This document shows, piece by piece, positions 45,925-55,171 of a stretch of DNA of 64,000 bases. The notes beneath the pieces are model-generated. The model saw only the letters and a list, made by a program, of their open reading frames with translations. It was not told the DNA's origin and did no database searches. The DNA lies in contig CANNCY010000003.1 of NCBI GenBank assembly GCA_947503335.1, forward strand, positions 248,001 through 312,000. The letters are read 5' to 3'. The stretch is from an uncultured Pseudomonadales bacterium (lineage in GTDB: Bacteria > Pseudomonadota > Gammaproteobacteria > Pseudomonadales > CANNCY01). Positions within the stretch are counted from its first letter, which is position 1. Each line of letters opens with the position of its first letter. A program made the position numbers and the translations under genes.

Positions 45925-47109
45925 CTATGGGCGCTCAAATAACGCAGCGATACCCTGGCCGCCACCAATACACATGGTTACGACTGCATAGCGAGATTGA
46001 GTACGCTCAAGCTCGTAAAGAGCTTTTACAGTTAGCAGTGCGCCGGTTGCGCCAATGGGGTGGCCTAAAGAGATACCAGAGCCATTTGGATTCACCTTTT
46101 CTGGATCTAGACCTAGTTCTTTCACGACGCCTAGTGCTTGAGCAGCAAAGGCTTCGTTACATTCCCAAAAATCAACTTCATCAGCTGATATGCCAGTTTT
46201 CTCAAGCAATTGGCGTACTGCAGGAACAGGGCCCATGCCCATAATTTCGGGTTCAAGTGCAGCGACAGAATAGCCTTTCATAATCGCCATTGGCTTTAGG
46301 CCTTTGGCTTCAGCAACGCTGCGTTCCATCATAACAACAGCAGCAGCGCCGTCGTTGATGCCTGATGCGTTCGCCGCGGTTACAGTGCCATCTTTTTTAA
46401 AGGCAGTGCGTAGTTTAACTAAGCTGTCGGCAGTCATGTCAAAGCGAACATGCTCATCTTCTTTAAACTCTACAACACCTTTGCGAGTTTTGATCTCGAT
46501 CGGCAAGATTTGTTCGTTGAAGCGACCTTCTTCAATAGCACGCTGCGCGCGATTGTGCGATTCAGCAGATAGAGCATCTTGCTCTTCGCGGGTGATGCCG
46601 TATTTCTCTGCAACGTTTTCTGCAGTGATACCCATGTGAGTATCGGTGATAGGGCAGGTTAGTGCGCCAATCATTGGGTCAACCATCTGATTGTCGCCCA
46701 TACGAGCACCAAAGCGAGCAGCAGGCAGCCAATATGGCGCGCGGCTCATTGATTCTGCACCACCGGCTACAACGGTATCAGCGTCGCCAAGTAAAATCAT
46801 TTGAGCGCCTGATACAAGTGCTTGCAGGCCAGAACCACATAGACGATTTACGGTTAAAGCAGGGGTCTCAACAGGTAGACCGCCTTTAAGAGCTGCAGTA
46901 CGGCTCATGTACATGTCACGGCGATCGCTGTGAACAACTGAACCGATAACACAGTGACCTACGTCACTACCTTCGATACCGGCACGCTTCACTGCTTCAG
47001 CAACTACACTGCCTGCCAAATCGGTTGGGGCAACGTCCTTAAGGCCGCCACCAAAGTCGGCGATCGCTGTGCGAACGCCTGAGATAATTGCTACTTCACG
47101 ATTGCTCAT
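45925..47109 (-). CDS. atoB: Acetyl-CoA acetyltransferase (thiolase)
   Basis: Thiolase of 394 residues that splits acetoacetyl-CoA to two acetyl-CoA or runs in reverse. The acyl-accepting Cys lies in NRLCGSGLQA (about residue 90), the catalytic His in GHPIGATG and the second Cys in CIGGGQG. It is the last gene after the two CoA-transferase subunits, nine bases downstream, completing acetoacetate breakdown. The alternative role, polyhydroxybutyrate synthesis, is less likely because no reductase or synthase gene is linked. Confidence 0.92.
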   Translation of the reverse strand: MSNREVAIISGVRTAIADFGGGLKDVAPTDLAGSVVAEAVKRAGIEGSDVGHCVIGSVVHSDRRDMYMSRTAALKGGLPVETPALTVNRLCGSGLQALVSGAQMILLGDADTVVAGGAESMSRAPYWLPAARFGARMGDNQMVDPMIGALTCPITDTHMGITAENVAEKYGITREEQDALSAESHNRAQRAIEEGRFNEQILPIEIKTRKGVVEFKEDEHVRFDMTADSLVKLRTAFKKDGTVTAANASGINDGAAAVVMMERSVAEAKGLKPMAIMKGYSVAALEPEIMGMGPVPAVRQLLEKTGISADEVDFWECNEAFAAQALGVVKELGLDPEKVNPNGSGISLGHPIGATGALLTVKALYELERTQSRYAVVTMCIGGGQGIAALFERP

Positions 47110-47118
47110 GATTGCTCC

Positions 47119-47775
47119 TTAAAACTGCATTTCTGGTACGTCATCGGGTACCACTAATTCACCGGCTGTTAACTTGATGATCTCTTCAACAGAAACACCG
47201 GGTGCGCGCTCGCGCAAAATAAACTTACCATCTTCGATGTCAATCAACGCAAGATCGGTCAATACTCGCTTAATACAGCCAGCACCTGTCAACGGCAGAG
47301 TGCATTCTTGCAATAACTTAGAGTCACCGTGCTTAGAAGCATGGGTCATCGTTACAATGATATTGTCTGCGCCGGCTACTAAATCCATCGCGCCGCCCAT
47401 GCCTTTAATTAACTTACCGGGAATCATGTACGAAGCAATATTGCCCTGCACGTCGACTTCAAAGGCACCTAGTACGGTAAGGTCTACGTGACCGCCGCGA
47501 ATCATGCCAAAGCTTTGCGAGCTTGAAAACAACGAAGCACCGGTATTAAGTGTGACTGTTTGCTTGCCGGCGTTGATTAGGTCAGCGTCAACCTCTTCTT
47601 CTAGAGGAAACTGCCCCATGCCTAAGATGCCATTTTCAGACTGCAGAGATACTTCCATACCCTCTGGGATAAAGTTAGCAGCTAATGTAGGAATGCCAAT
47701 ACCTAGATTTACGTAGTAACCATCACGAAATTCTTGGGCAACGCGCATGGCGAGTTGGTCTCTTGTTAATGCCAT
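47119..47775 (-). CDS. scoB: 3-oxoacid CoA-transferase subunit B
   Basis: A 218-residue beta subunit of a type I CoA-transferase that moves CoA from succinyl-CoA or acetyl-CoA to acetoacetate. The catalytic Glu is in SENGILGMG. The start GYYVNLGIGIPTLAANF is typical. It lies 14 bases after the alpha-subunit gene and is followed by thiolase. The donor (succinyl-CoA versus acetyl-CoA, so ScoB versus AtoA) cannot be separated with certainty from sequence alone. Confidence 0.92.
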   Translation of the reverse strand: MALTRDQLAMRVAQEFRDGYYVNLGIGIPTLAANFIPEGMEVSLQSENGILGMGQFPLEEEVDADLINAGKQTVTLNTGASLFSSSQSFGMIRGGHVDLTVLGAFEVDVQGNIASYMIPGKLIKGMGGAMDLVAGADNIIVTMTHASKHGDSKLLQECTLPLTGAGCIKRVLTDLALIDIEDGKFILRERAPGVSVEEIIKLTAGELVVPDDVPEMQF

Positions 47776-47789
47776 TGTTTTGCTCCTTA

Positions 47790-48491
47790 TTATGCTTCGC
47801 GTACTGTGCGTTTTTCGATTGGCTTTTCAAACTCGCCCTTGATCAAGCGGTTTACGTAAATACCTGGTAGGTGAATTTCGTCAGGGTCTAATTCGCCGGG
47901 CTCAACGATTTCTTCAACTTCAACGACCGAGATTTTGCCAGCGGTAATGGCGTCAGGGTTAAAGTTGCGAGCGGTTTTACGAAATACTAGATTGCCGTGA
48001 CGATCGGCCTTCCAAGCTTTACCGATCGAAAAATCACCCACAAGCGACTCTTCTAGAATGTACTTTCGACCATCAAACTCGCGTACTTCTTTGCCCTCAC
48101 CTACCGCTGTGCCGTAGCCTGTTGCAGTGAAGAAAGCAGGGATACCCGCGCCACCGGCACGCATCTTTTCTGCTAGCGTACCCTGTGGGGTAAGTTCTAC
48201 TTCAAGTTCGCCACTCATCATCTGCTGTTCAAAGGCAGCATTCTCGCCCACATACGAGGCTATCATCTTCTTGATTTGTTTATTGTCTAACAGTAGGCCC
48301 AAGCCAATACCGTCTACACCACAGTTGTTCGATGCAACAGTCAGCTCTTTGGTGCCTTTGCGGCGAATCTCTTTAATGAGGTTTTCTGGAATACCACATA
48401 GACCAAACCCACCCGCGATGACGGTCATACCGTCTTCTAGGCCCTGCATCGCTTCTTCGTAGCTGCCTACGACCTTATCTAGACCAGCCAT
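47790..48491 (-). CDS. scoA: 3-oxoacid CoA-transferase subunit A
   Basis: A 233-residue alpha subunit of the same heteromeric CoA-transferase. The oxyanion and CoA-binding segment [13 protein letters not shown] and the [15 protein letters not shown] region are characteristic. It heads the scoA-scoB-thiolase operon, divergent from a LysR-type gene that starts 98 bases away and probably controls it. Confidence 0.92.
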   Translation of the reverse strand: MAGLDKVVGSYEEAMQGLEDGMTVIAGGFGLCGIPENLIKEIRRKGTKELTVASNNCGVDGIGLGLLLDNKQIKKMIASYVGENAAFEQQMMSGELEVELTPQGTLAEKMRAGGAGIPAFFTATGYGTAVGEGKEVREFDGRKYILEESLVGDFSIGKAWKADRHGNLVFRKTARNFNPDAITAGKISVVEVEEIVEPGELDPDEIHLPGIYVNRLIKGEFEKPIEKRTVREA

Positions 48492-48524
48492 GATGTCTCC
48501 TTATTGTGTTGGCTATAGTCAGAT

Positions 48525-48543
48525 ATTGCGTTACATTGCGTTA
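48525..48543. promoter_or_regulatory. Direct repeat in the scoA/LysR spacer
   Basis: ATTGCGTTA occurs twice, ten bases apart, one DNA turn, with a weaker copy (ATTGTGTT) at 48503-48510. The arrangement suits binding by the adjacent regulator or another dimeric factor, though LysR sites are more often inverted T-N11-A repeats. Confidence 0.45.
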
Positions 48544-48589
48544 TAAGTCTAATTGAATTAATTAACTAATTAATAAGATAAAGTTATAA

Positions 48590-49480
48590 ATGGCTACATA
48601 TAAACAGTTAGAAGCCTTTAATATGGTGGCTCAAACAGGCAACTTTGCTGTCGCGAGTGAGCAATTGAATGTTTCTCAGCCAGCATTGAGCATGGCTATC
48701 AAGAAGCTTGAAGAGTCACTGGGGGGCGAGTTGTTTTCTCGTTCTACACGGCGCGTCATTCTAACGCCTGAAGGTGAGGCCTTACTAACCCGGTCGAAGC
48801 GGTTGCTACAAGATTGGGATCAATCACTAAGTGCCGTTACCGATCTGTTTAACCTTCGCCGAGGCTCGCTGTCGATAGCCGCCATGCCTACCTTTGCCAG
48901 TGGCGAGCTACCAATCTTATTAAAGAAATTTATCGAGCGGTATTCAGATGTGGATATCAACGTGCAAGATGTCATTGCAGAGCAGGTGATAGAGGCACTT
49001 CATTCTGGGCGAGCCGAACTGGGCGTTAGTTTTGAGCCGCAACAGTTAAATGGGTTATCGTTTACACCGTTAATTGACGATCGGTTTGTGGCGTTAATGC
49101 CGAAGGGGCATGATCTCGCAGACTTGCCTAAGATAGAGTGGCGTCAGTTAATTGAGTACCCACATATTGCACTACATCGGCCGTCGAGTGTGCGAATACT
49201 TACTGACAAAATGCTATCAGCGCACAACTTAGCATTGGCACCAAGTGTCGAGGCCCACCAGTTAAGCTCAATTGGGCCGATGATCCAGGCGGGCATCGGT
49301 ATATCGCCAGTACCAGGGTTAACTGCAAAACAGTTCGATAACGAATGCTTTGTTTGTAGGCCGTTGGTTCAGCCAACGATAACAAGGCGCGTAGGCTTAT
49401 TACATAAGTCAGATAAACCATTGTCTTCGGCCGCGACAGCCATGGTGAAGATTATTAAAGGGGCATTCGGCAATGCATAG
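48590..49480 (+). CDS. LysR-family transcriptional regulator
   Basis: A 296-residue LysR-type regulator. The N-terminal winged helix-turn-helix (about residues 1-60; FAVASEQLNVSQPALSMAIKK) precedes a linker helix and a periplasmic-binding-protein-like effector domain (about 90-290). It is divergent from the acetoacetate operon across 98 bases, the classical arrangement for local control, with an acid or CoA ester as a plausible inducer. Its end overlaps the next gene by eight bases. Confidence 0.92.
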   Translation: MATYKQLEAFNMVAQTGNFAVASEQLNVSQPALSMAIKKLEESLGGELFSRSTRRVILTPEGEALLTRSKRLLQDWDQSLSAVTDLFNLRRGSLSIAAMPTFASGELPILLKKFIERYSDVDINVQDVIAEQVIEALHSGRAELGVSFEPQQLNGLSFTPLIDDRFVALMPKGHDLADLPKIEWRQLIEYPHIALHRPSSVRILTDKMLSAHNLALAPSVEAHQLSSIGPMIQAGIGISPVPGLTAKQFDNECFVCRPLVQPTITRRVGLLHKSDKPLSSAATAMVKIIKGAFGNA

Positions 49481-50120
49481 AGTCACTGTGATAGGGGCTA
49501 CAGGATTAATAGGTAGCGAGGTAGTGCGTCTTGGTATGACGAAAAATAATATTGAGTTAACGGTCGTCGCCAGACGTGTCAACGATAGCGTGACCGATGT
49601 CACTTGGGTTGCGACCGATTTTGACTCTCTTTTAGATCAAGCCAATGCGTTCAATTGTGAAACCCTGGTGATTACACTCGGAACAACGATTAAAAAGGCG
49701 GGTAGTAAAGACGCCTTTAAAAAAATCGACTATGAATACGCGCTGACTGCCGCATCGTTGGCTAAACAGCAACAAGCAAAACGGCTCATCGTCGTTACGG
49801 CAGTCGGTTCAAATAAAAACTCATCGATTTTTTACAACCGAGTTAAGGGCGAGTTAGAGCAGGCATTAACTGATTTAGGGTTTGATGAGCTACAAATTAT
49901 TCAACCGTCATTGCTATTAGGCGAGCGACAAGAGGCTCGAGCAGGTGAAGACCTAGGTCAGCTACTTGCGCCAATATTGAGTAAGGTACTGATAGGCCCG
50001 TTAAGCAAATACAAACCGATTAAAGGGAGCCAAGTTGCGGGGTATATTGTTTCGCAACTAGAGGCTCCAATTTTGTGCCGACGTTTAATCGTACACTATG
50101 ATCAACTATTGTCGAGATAG
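49473..50120 (+). CDS. NAD(P)-binding atypical SDR protein
   Basis: A 215-residue Rossmann-fold protein of the NAD(P)H-binding, TIP30/HTATIP2-like type. The dinucleotide motif VIGATGLIGSEVV sits at the N-terminus, followed by TLGTTIKKAGSKDAFKKIDY and a YNRVKGELE segment holding the Tyr and Lys spacing of short-chain dehydrogenases. Function unknown. It overlaps the LysR gene by eight bases and its 3' end overlaps the convergent flavin-reductase-like gene by 15 bases. Confidence 0.83.
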   Translation: MHRVTVIGATGLIGSEVVRLGMTKNNIELTVVARRVNDSVTDVTWVATDFDSLLDQANAFNCETLVITLGTTIKKAGSKDAFKKIDYEYALTAASLAKQQQAKRLIVVTAVGSNKNSSIFYNRVKGELEQALTDLGFDELQIIQPSLLLGERQEARAGEDLGQLLAPILSKVLIGPLSKYKPIKGSQVAGYIVSQLEAPILCRRLIVHYDQLLSR

Positions 50121-50708
50121 TTGAATACGGTCGCGTGTAAGGGTGTAATCAGAACCTGCCATGCGGCCGATACTATCAAGTTGGTTGCTGTCGATTCGAA
50201 GGTTATCAACTGCCGAGTCGTTTACATAGATTGAAACAACATCTCCCAGTACTAGGTGACCCGACATAGCATCGTCGCCAAAATCGATGATGTCACGCCG
50301 CTTACACTCATAAGCAACAATCGAATCTGCAACTCTTGGTGGTTTAACAGCAGTACTGTCTGCCGATTCGACCTTTGCATACTCAAATTCGTTAATCTCT
50401 GGTGCTACCATGTGGCAGCTTTGATTCATCACTTCTAGCTGGTTTGCGCTTACGGTACTGATTACAAACTCGCCCTGTTCGCGAATGTTGTTAAGCGTGT
50501 CTTTTGCATTGCCGTCAGCATTGTAGAGTGGGGTTATTGCTAAAACCGGCGGGTTCGCGCTAGCAACGGTGAAAAAACTAAATGGCGCTAAGTTGAGAAC
50601 ACCATCATTTGAAATACTCGACACCCAAGCGATGGGGCGAGGCGTAATGCCGCCGATTAACAGCTTGTAGGTTTCTTGGGGTGTTAATGAGTCTACTGAA
50701 ATCTGCAT
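50106..50708 (-). CDS. Flavin-reductase-like FMN-binding protein
   Basis: A 200-residue split-barrel protein of the flavin reductase-like domain family. The segment PRPIAWVSSISNDGVLNLAPFSFF is the diagnostic FMN-binding region, and GEFVISTVS and the late SGHLVLGDVV strand fit as well. Such proteins bind FMN and reduce it or act as flavoprotein oxidoreductases of unknown substrate. It stands alone, converging on the SDR-like gene with a 15-base overlap of coding ends. Confidence 0.87.
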   Translation of the reverse strand: MQISVDSLTPQETYKLLIGGITPRPIAWVSSISNDGVLNLAPFSFFTVASANPPVLAITPLYNADGNAKDTLNNIREQGEFVISTVSANQLEVMNQSCHMVAPEINEFEYAKVESADSTAVKPPRVADSIVAYECKRRDIIDFGDDAMSGHLVLGDVVSIYVNDSAVDNLRIDSNQLDSIGRMAGSDYTLTRDRIQLSRQ

Positions 50709-50787
50709 TCAAATACCGTATCAGGTGAAACTAAAATGCAAGATTCTCATAAAATAGCCATAAACGAAAGAGCTTAGAGCTCTATGC

Positions 50788-52776
50788 TTAGCCAGATTGT
50801 TTGAATTGCGTCATCAGTTGATTTAGTTCATCGGCCATGTGAGCGAGCTGTTCGCCATTTTGTCTCAGCTGCGATACGTCTGATGCATTTTGCTCGGCTA
50901 GAGCATTTAGCTGGCTCGCGTTTTGATCGATTTCATTGGCGACGGCGGCTTGCTCTTCAACTGCTACGGCAATCTGCTCGGTATGAGATGCTGACGTGTT
51001 TACCGCGTCGGTGATGCTATCAATATCTTGATTGGATGCGGCTGACAACTCGATGCAATTTGCGCCATAGGTATCACTGTTTTCAACACTGGCCTGGGCT
51101 CGTTCGCTGGCTGCTCTTATGTTGTCAATTAATGATTGTATTTCTTCAGTAGAGTCTCGTGAGCGCATTGATAACATGCGTACTTCATCGGCAACTACTG
51201 CAAAACCTCGGCCGTGTTCACCAGCGCGGGCCGCTTCGATGGCTGCATTAAGGGCGAGTAGGTTAGTTTGTTCAGCGATTGCCCGTATGTCTTCGAGAAT
51301 CTTTTCGACCGCCAATGAATGCTGAACTAGCGTGTCTACCTCCTTTGATGCCGTGGTCATTTCTGTTTGAAGCGCAATGACTGCGGTATGCGTTTTGTTC
51401 ACTTGAGAACGGCCTGCTTGAGATTTAAGCGAGGCTGATTCCATTGACGCCTGTACGCCTTCAGCTGATGAGGCAACCTCCTGAATACTCGATGCCATTT
51501 GTGTCATCGAAGCTGCGATTTGCGTTGTTTCATTTTTTTGTTGCTTAACCAGCTGGTTGTTCGACTTCACCAACTGATGTAGTTCGATAGACTTTTCAGA
51601 GAGCCCCGCGCCGACATTGGCGACAGAGCTTATTACTGAACCGATTTTTGCTAATGCTTCATCGTAATGCCTTGCGATAGAGCCAATCTCGTCTTTGGAT
51701 AAGTCATTTAAGCGATAGCGCAGGTCTCCTTTGTTGGCGAATCGGTGCAGCGCAACGTTAATAGATTCAACTCGATTAGTTATGTCATGTAATAGCCAAA
51801 ACGCGAAGCCAATTATCAAAATAATCGCCAACGCTATCGTACTTAGTGTGATGTAGAACTCTTTTTTCTGCGATGCAGTATTTGCTAAGGTACTGGCTAC
51901 TAGGTCTGATCGAATTAAGTCAGCCATTGATTTAACTGCTTTTATGCGTTCGGTTGCCAGAGAAAACCAATGCGGAGCTTCTATACCGATTATTCTGTTT
52001 CGCTGAGATGATTGACGAAGAAATGATGCGCGAAATTCGTAAAACTCAGCCAGCTCTGGGCTATTCATGCTCTCATCTAGCGTTGATGAGAGTTGTTCTG
52101 GAGCAACTGCTGTAAATGTTTGTTGGTGTAGCGTTTGTTCATCTATGTAGCCACGAACCTGCGCAAAACTAATGGGCGTGCCTTGGCCTTGAGAAAAGAT
52201 AAAGTTTAGCTTTCCTCGTTCTTGGCCTGCTAATTCTTTCACGTTGAGCAATTCATAGATGGCAAGCAACGTACGCTTTGCAGATTCATCAGGCACTTCA
52301 ACCATCAAGGTTGCTACTGCGGCCAGTACTTGAGCATTGAGTGTAGAGATCATCCCAAAGGCGTCGGCGTCGGGCGCAAGTGTGTCAACCTTACTTCGCA
52401 TTGTAACTAAGCTCGGTTGCTTATCAGTGATTTGATTGGCTAATGAAACATATATCGTTAATGACGGATTCTCTTTAGCAAAATTCGACAGATGTCCGAA
52501 CTGTTCATCAACCACCAAGCGCTGATTCGATAGCTGTTGTTTGCCTTGCTCACCCTTTGAACCAATGAACCCCGCGGTAAGGCCGCGTTCTAAGGCTAAA
52601 TTATGAGCGGTTTGGTCAAGTAGGGTAATGGCCTCGACCAGTTGTTGTGTGTGTTGAGCTTGGGCGACACGTTGGTTCAGCTGCCCTATTGTCTGGCTAA
52701 TTAGAACCGCGATGATCAGCAGTGGCAGAGACAAAAGTAAAAACATCTTTTGTCGTAAAGAAAGTTGTCTAAGCAT
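50788..52776 (-). CDS. Methyl-accepting chemotaxis protein with NIT sensor domain
   Basis: Inner-membrane chemoreceptor of about 662 residues. A first helix (about 10-30) and a second (about 310-330) bracket a periplasmic NIT domain, recognisable by [16 protein letters not shown], associated with nitrate/nitrite sensing. HAMP and a signalling domain follow, with the invariant hairpin tip [19 protein letters not shown]. The start at 52776 ([12 protein letters not shown]) is preferred over a TTG at 52839 that adds 21 unlikely residues, although its ribosome site is weak. No C-terminal CheR-binding pentapeptide is seen. It signals to CheA elsewhere. Confidence 0.9.
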   Translation of the reverse strand: MLRQLSLRQKMFLLLSLPLLIIAVLISQTIGQLNQRVAQAQHTQQLVEAITLLDQTAHNLALERGLTAGFIGSKGEQGKQQLSNQRLVVDEQFGHLSNFAKENPSLTIYVSLANQITDKQPSLVTMRSKVDTLAPDADAFGMISTLNAQVLAAVATLMVEVPDESAKRTLLAIYELLNVKELAGQERGKLNFIFSQGQGTPISFAQVRGYIDEQTLHQQTFTAVAPEQLSSTLDESMNSPELAEFYEFRASFLRQSSQRNRIIGIEAPHWFSLATERIKAVKSMADLIRSDLVASTLANTASQKKEFYITLSTIALAIILIIGFAFWLLHDITNRVESINVALHRFANKGDLRYRLNDLSKDEIGSIARHYDEALAKIGSVISSVANVGAGLSEKSIELHQLVKSNNQLVKQQKNETTQIAASMTQMASSIQEVASSAEGVQASMESASLKSQAGRSQVNKTHTAVIALQTEMTTASKEVDTLVQHSLAVEKILEDIRAIAEQTNLLALNAAIEAARAGEHGRGFAVVADEVRMLSMRSRDSTEEIQSLIDNIRAASERAQASVENSDTYGANCIELSAASNQDIDSITDAVNTSASHTEQIAVAVEEQAAVANEIDQNASQLNALAEQNASDVSQLRQNGEQLAHMADELNQLMTQFKQSG

Positions 52777-52866
52777 GATTAAAAAGCAATCAATGAAACT
52801 TAATCTTAAGCCTAGACAACATTTATAGGGTTTTGCCAAGTTAGATTGGCAAGAGTACCTTATTTA

Positions 52867-53247
52867 TTAGAAAGGTACTTCGTCGTCGAAGCCTGTCATG
52901 TCAGATGCTGGCGCCGCGTAACCTGAATCTTGCTCTGCAGCGGCATTTAGTGGCTCTAGGCGCCATGCTTGCAAGGCGTTGAAGCAGCGTTCAGGCTTGC
53001 CAGGTGCCTGCCACAAACGACCATTAAGATTAAAATGTACTTTAAGTTCTGTACCTACGGCATAGCTATCGATTAGCGAGCAACGATCTTTGATTAGCTC
53101 AAACGCAAGGTGGTTGGGGTACGAAGGGTTTTGGTCGGGGCCAGTTACCTTGATTACAAATTCTCGCTTGGTAAAGCCGTTATTGCCAAACTCTTGGGTA
53201 TCACCGATTGAGTGAATTACACCCTGGGCTTCGTAACTGGTAGACAT
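52867..53247 (-). CDS. DUF3127 protein with SSB-like acidic tip
   Basis: A 126-residue protein that fits the DUF3127 OB-fold-like family: GVIHSIGDTQEFGNNGFTKREFV and YPNHLAFELIKDRCSLIDSY are typical. It ends in FDDEVPF, closely resembling the DDDIPF tip of single-stranded DNA-binding protein that recruits repair enzymes. This suggests a single-strand-binding role. The upstream neighbour on the same strand, 23 bases away, is a DNA glycosylase homologue, so a repair-linked pair is plausible. Confidence 0.82.
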   Translation of the reverse strand: MSTSYEAQGVIHSIGDTQEFGNNGFTKREFVIKVTGPDQNPSYPNHLAFELIKDRCSLIDSYAVGTELKVHFNLNGRLWQAPGKPERCFNALQAWRLEPLNAAAEQDSGYAAPASDMTGFDDEVPF

Positions 53248-53270
53248 AAAAGTGCTCCAAATAAATAGGT

Positions 53271-53981
53271 CTATGGATCGTGTCGGTTCAATTGCTCGGT
53301 CGTCAAATTGTCACCGACTGACATAGATGCAATTCTACTCAAATGTGCCAGTGGTAGGCTAGTTTCTTGTTGCCATTCATTAAAGGCGTTCTGAACCTTG
53401 ACAAGGTCCCTTTGGCTGCTGGCAGATTTGCTCAAATCAACGCCCGCAAGGCTTAAGCACTGAAGAACATCTTTTGAAAGGATAAAGGTGTCAATTCCTA
53501 AGTTGCGTAGAACGCGTTGACCAGTATTGCCACCTAATCTAGAACCTCTGTCTTTGAACTGTTTAAGCAGCGAAATGACGTCGTTGGTGGCCCAGTCTCC
53601 TACCATTTGGGAAAAAGAGCCGTGTTGTAGCTGGCAGTCAAGAATATATTGGGCATTGGCAGGAACAGTGAGGATCTTCTGCATGTTGCGTACAATGGCT
53701 TCGTTTTGGCCGATACGTTCTAGCTGCTCGGGGCTTAGAAGCACCATTTTCTGAGGGTCAAAGTTAAAGAATGCGGCCTCGAAATTGGGCCACTTCTGGT
53801 TGATTACACGCCATACAAAGCCTGCTTGAAAGATGCAGCGAGTCATTTCAGCAAGAAATCGATCATCGCCGAGGGCTTGAATCTGATAAGACGCTAATAC
53901 CTCAGGTAGCTGTGCTTCAATGGCTGCTTTGGAGCCCTTACGAGCAATGGCTCGGTCATATATCACTGAAAAAGGCTGCAT
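53271..53981 (-). CDS. DNA-3-methyladenine glycosylase I (Tag) superfamily protein
   Basis: A 236-residue helix-hairpin-helix glycosylase-like protein. MTRCIFQAGFVWRVINQKWP, FFNFDPQKMV and NEAIVRNMQKI align with the Tag core. However, the N-terminal and C-terminal Cys/His ligands of the structural zinc in classical Tag are not present in the equivalent places, so it belongs to a divergent branch. Activity on methylated bases is likely but not proved. It lies immediately upstream of the DUF3127 gene and is probably cotranscribed with it. Confidence 0.8.
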   Translation of the reverse strand: MQPFSVIYDRAIARKGSKAAIEAQLPEVLASYQIQALGDDRFLAEMTRCIFQAGFVWRVINQKWPNFEAAFFNFDPQKMVLLSPEQLERIGQNEAIVRNMQKILTVPANAQYILDCQLQHGSFSQMVGDWATNDVISLLKQFKDRGSRLGGNTGQRVLRNLGIDTFILSKDVLQCLSLAGVDLSKSASSQRDLVKVQNAFNEWQQETSLPLAHLSRIASMSVGDNLTTEQLNRHDP

Positions 53982-54127
53982 TGTAGTAATCCTCTGTAAG
54001 CAGCGCTCATGCTACCTCAACGAATCGTCAGTGGGCAAATTAGGCGAGCTTAAAAGGCAAATAGTGGCACAGTGGTTTGGGGCATACAGATCTAAACTTA
54101 GCATTATTGTCACAAAGAGAGTTTGCT

Positions 54128-54637
54128 ATGAAATCGCCAATACACTTTTCAGCTTTAGGTGCTACTGTCATCATACTCTTAGCAATGGCTCCAATGGCCC
54201 AACATGCTCAAGCGGGCAAAGAAATAGCCTGTTCGTCTTTTGAGGGTGCATTTAATCGCTGCCCTTTACCCGGTGCCAATCAGATGGATGTGCGATTAAC
54301 GCAAAACCTGGGTGGTGCAAAGTGCAAACGCGACTATACTTGGGGGGCCGACAGCGATGGTGTTTGGGTTAGCGAAAACTGCTCGGCTGTCTTTACCTAT
54401 TCGCCAAAGGGTAGCGATGAGTATCATGATCATGCTGTATCACAGGCCGAGTGCCCCCAAAAATGGCCTGAAGGCTCGAATGAATGCGAATACTTTAAAG
54501 ACGGGTATAAGACAGGAACCAAAGACGTGAAACAGGGTAAGTCAAACGACTATACTCGACATAATTTTATGTATGACTCACGGTTTGAAAAGCCTTTTAA
54601 AAAGGGCTATAAAAAAGGCTACAGTGCCCATAGGTAA
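54128..54637 (+). CDS. Secreted DUF3011-domain protein
   Basis: A 169-residue protein with a signal peptide (MKSPIHFSALG to about AQHAQAG). The CSSFEGAFNRCPLP start, SENCSAVFTY and the paired cysteines match DUF3011, a small lectin-like envelope domain. A basic C-terminal tail repeats the pattern GYK (GYKTGTK, KGYKKGYSAHR). The start at 54128 follows AGAGAG; a GTG/ATG-extended frame from 54077 would spoil the signal peptide. Three bases separate it from the globin gene. Function unknown. Confidence 0.78.
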   Translation: MKSPIHFSALGATVIILLAMAPMAQHAQAGKEIACSSFEGAFNRCPLPGANQMDVRLTQNLGGAKCKRDYTWGADSDGVWVSENCSAVFTYSPKGSDEYHDHAVSQAECPQKWPEGSNECEYFKDGYKTGTKDVKQGKSNDYTRHNFMYDSRFEKPFKKGYKKGYSAHR

Positions 54638-54640
54638 TTT

Positions 54641-55102
54641 ATGAGTATTACATCTAGGCAAAAACAGCTAGTTCAACAATCGTTCTCAAAGGTTGCGCCG
54701 ATCGCCGACACCGCCGCCCAGTTATTTTATGAGGCGTTGTTTAAGTTCGACCCCTCACTTAAAGCGATGTTTAAAGGTGACATGCCTGAGCAGCGCAAAA
54801 AGTTAATGGCGGCGCTAACGTTAGCGGTTAAGAGCTTAGATGATTTAGACAAGTTGGTGCCGGTACTGCAACAGTTGGCGAGAAAGCATGTTGATTATGG
54901 TGTTAAAGTTGATGACTACACCCCCGTGGGTAACGCATTGCTTTCTGCGTTAGAGCAGGGGTTGCAAGATGACTTTACGTCAGAGGTACGAGCAGCGTGG
55001 GTCGCAACCTATCAGTTAATTGCTAATGTGATGCGTGAAGCAGCGTATCCTGACTTTGATGCAGCTACCTACAAAAACACTAAACAGTACAAACTATCTT
55101 AA
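54641..55102 (+). CDS. Bacterial globin (Vitreoscilla-type)
   Basis: A 153-residue single-domain haem protein of the bacterial haemoglobin/flavohaemoglobin-globin group. The proximal His is in LARKHVDYGV, and the FYEALFKFDPSLKAMFKGDM segment matches the CD region of Vitreoscilla haemoglobin. There is no FAD/NAD domain, so it is not a full Hmp. Roles include oxygen binding or nitric-oxide chemistry. It lies three bases after the DUF3011 gene, and the FNR box of hemN begins directly after its stop, which places oxygen-linked genes side by side. Confidence 0.9.
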   Translation: MSITSRQKQLVQQSFSKVAPIADTAAQLFYEALFKFDPSLKAMFKGDMPEQRKKLMAALTLAVKSLDDLDKLVPVLQQLARKHVDYGVKVDDYTPVGNALLSALEQGLQDDFTSEVRAAWVATYQLIANVMREAAYPDFDAATYKNTKQYKLS

Positions 55103-55104
55103 GC

Positions 55105-55118
55105 TTGACGCAGATCAA
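55105..55118 (+). promoter_or_regulatory. FNR/ANR-type box of hemN
   Basis: TTGACGCAGATCAA matches TTGAT-N4-ATCAA with one difference. It is centred about 41.5 bases upstream of the predicted hemN transcript start, the classical class II activator position. hemN is a known FNR/ANR target in gammaproteobacteria. Confidence 0.8.
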
Positions 55119-55140
55119 GCCTAGCTTCACGCAGGTGTAC

Positions 55141-55146
55141 CATACT
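55141..55146 (+). promoter_or_regulatory. Candidate -10 element of hemN
   Basis: CATACT is one base from TATACT and would place transcript start near 55153, which fits the FNR box spacing and leaves about 19 bases of leader before the ATG. Confidence 0.55.
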
Positions 55147-55171
55147 TATAGTGATAACTATAGGTCTCGCT

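Noticed and set aside
45888..46244. A plus-strand 118-codon frame after tpsB
   Set aside because: It begins inside the terminator and is antisense to the end of the thiolase gene.
46304..46639. A plus-strand 111-codon frame
   Set aside because: Antisense to the highly conserved thiolase gene.
52777..52839. Longer N-terminus for the chemoreceptor from a TTG
   Set aside because: Adds 21 residues before the natural [12 protein letters not shown] membrane start and has no ribosome site.
55151..55171. GTG start for hemN
   Set aside because: It falls at the predicted transcript start; the ATG at 55172 gives the standard 457-residue enzyme.
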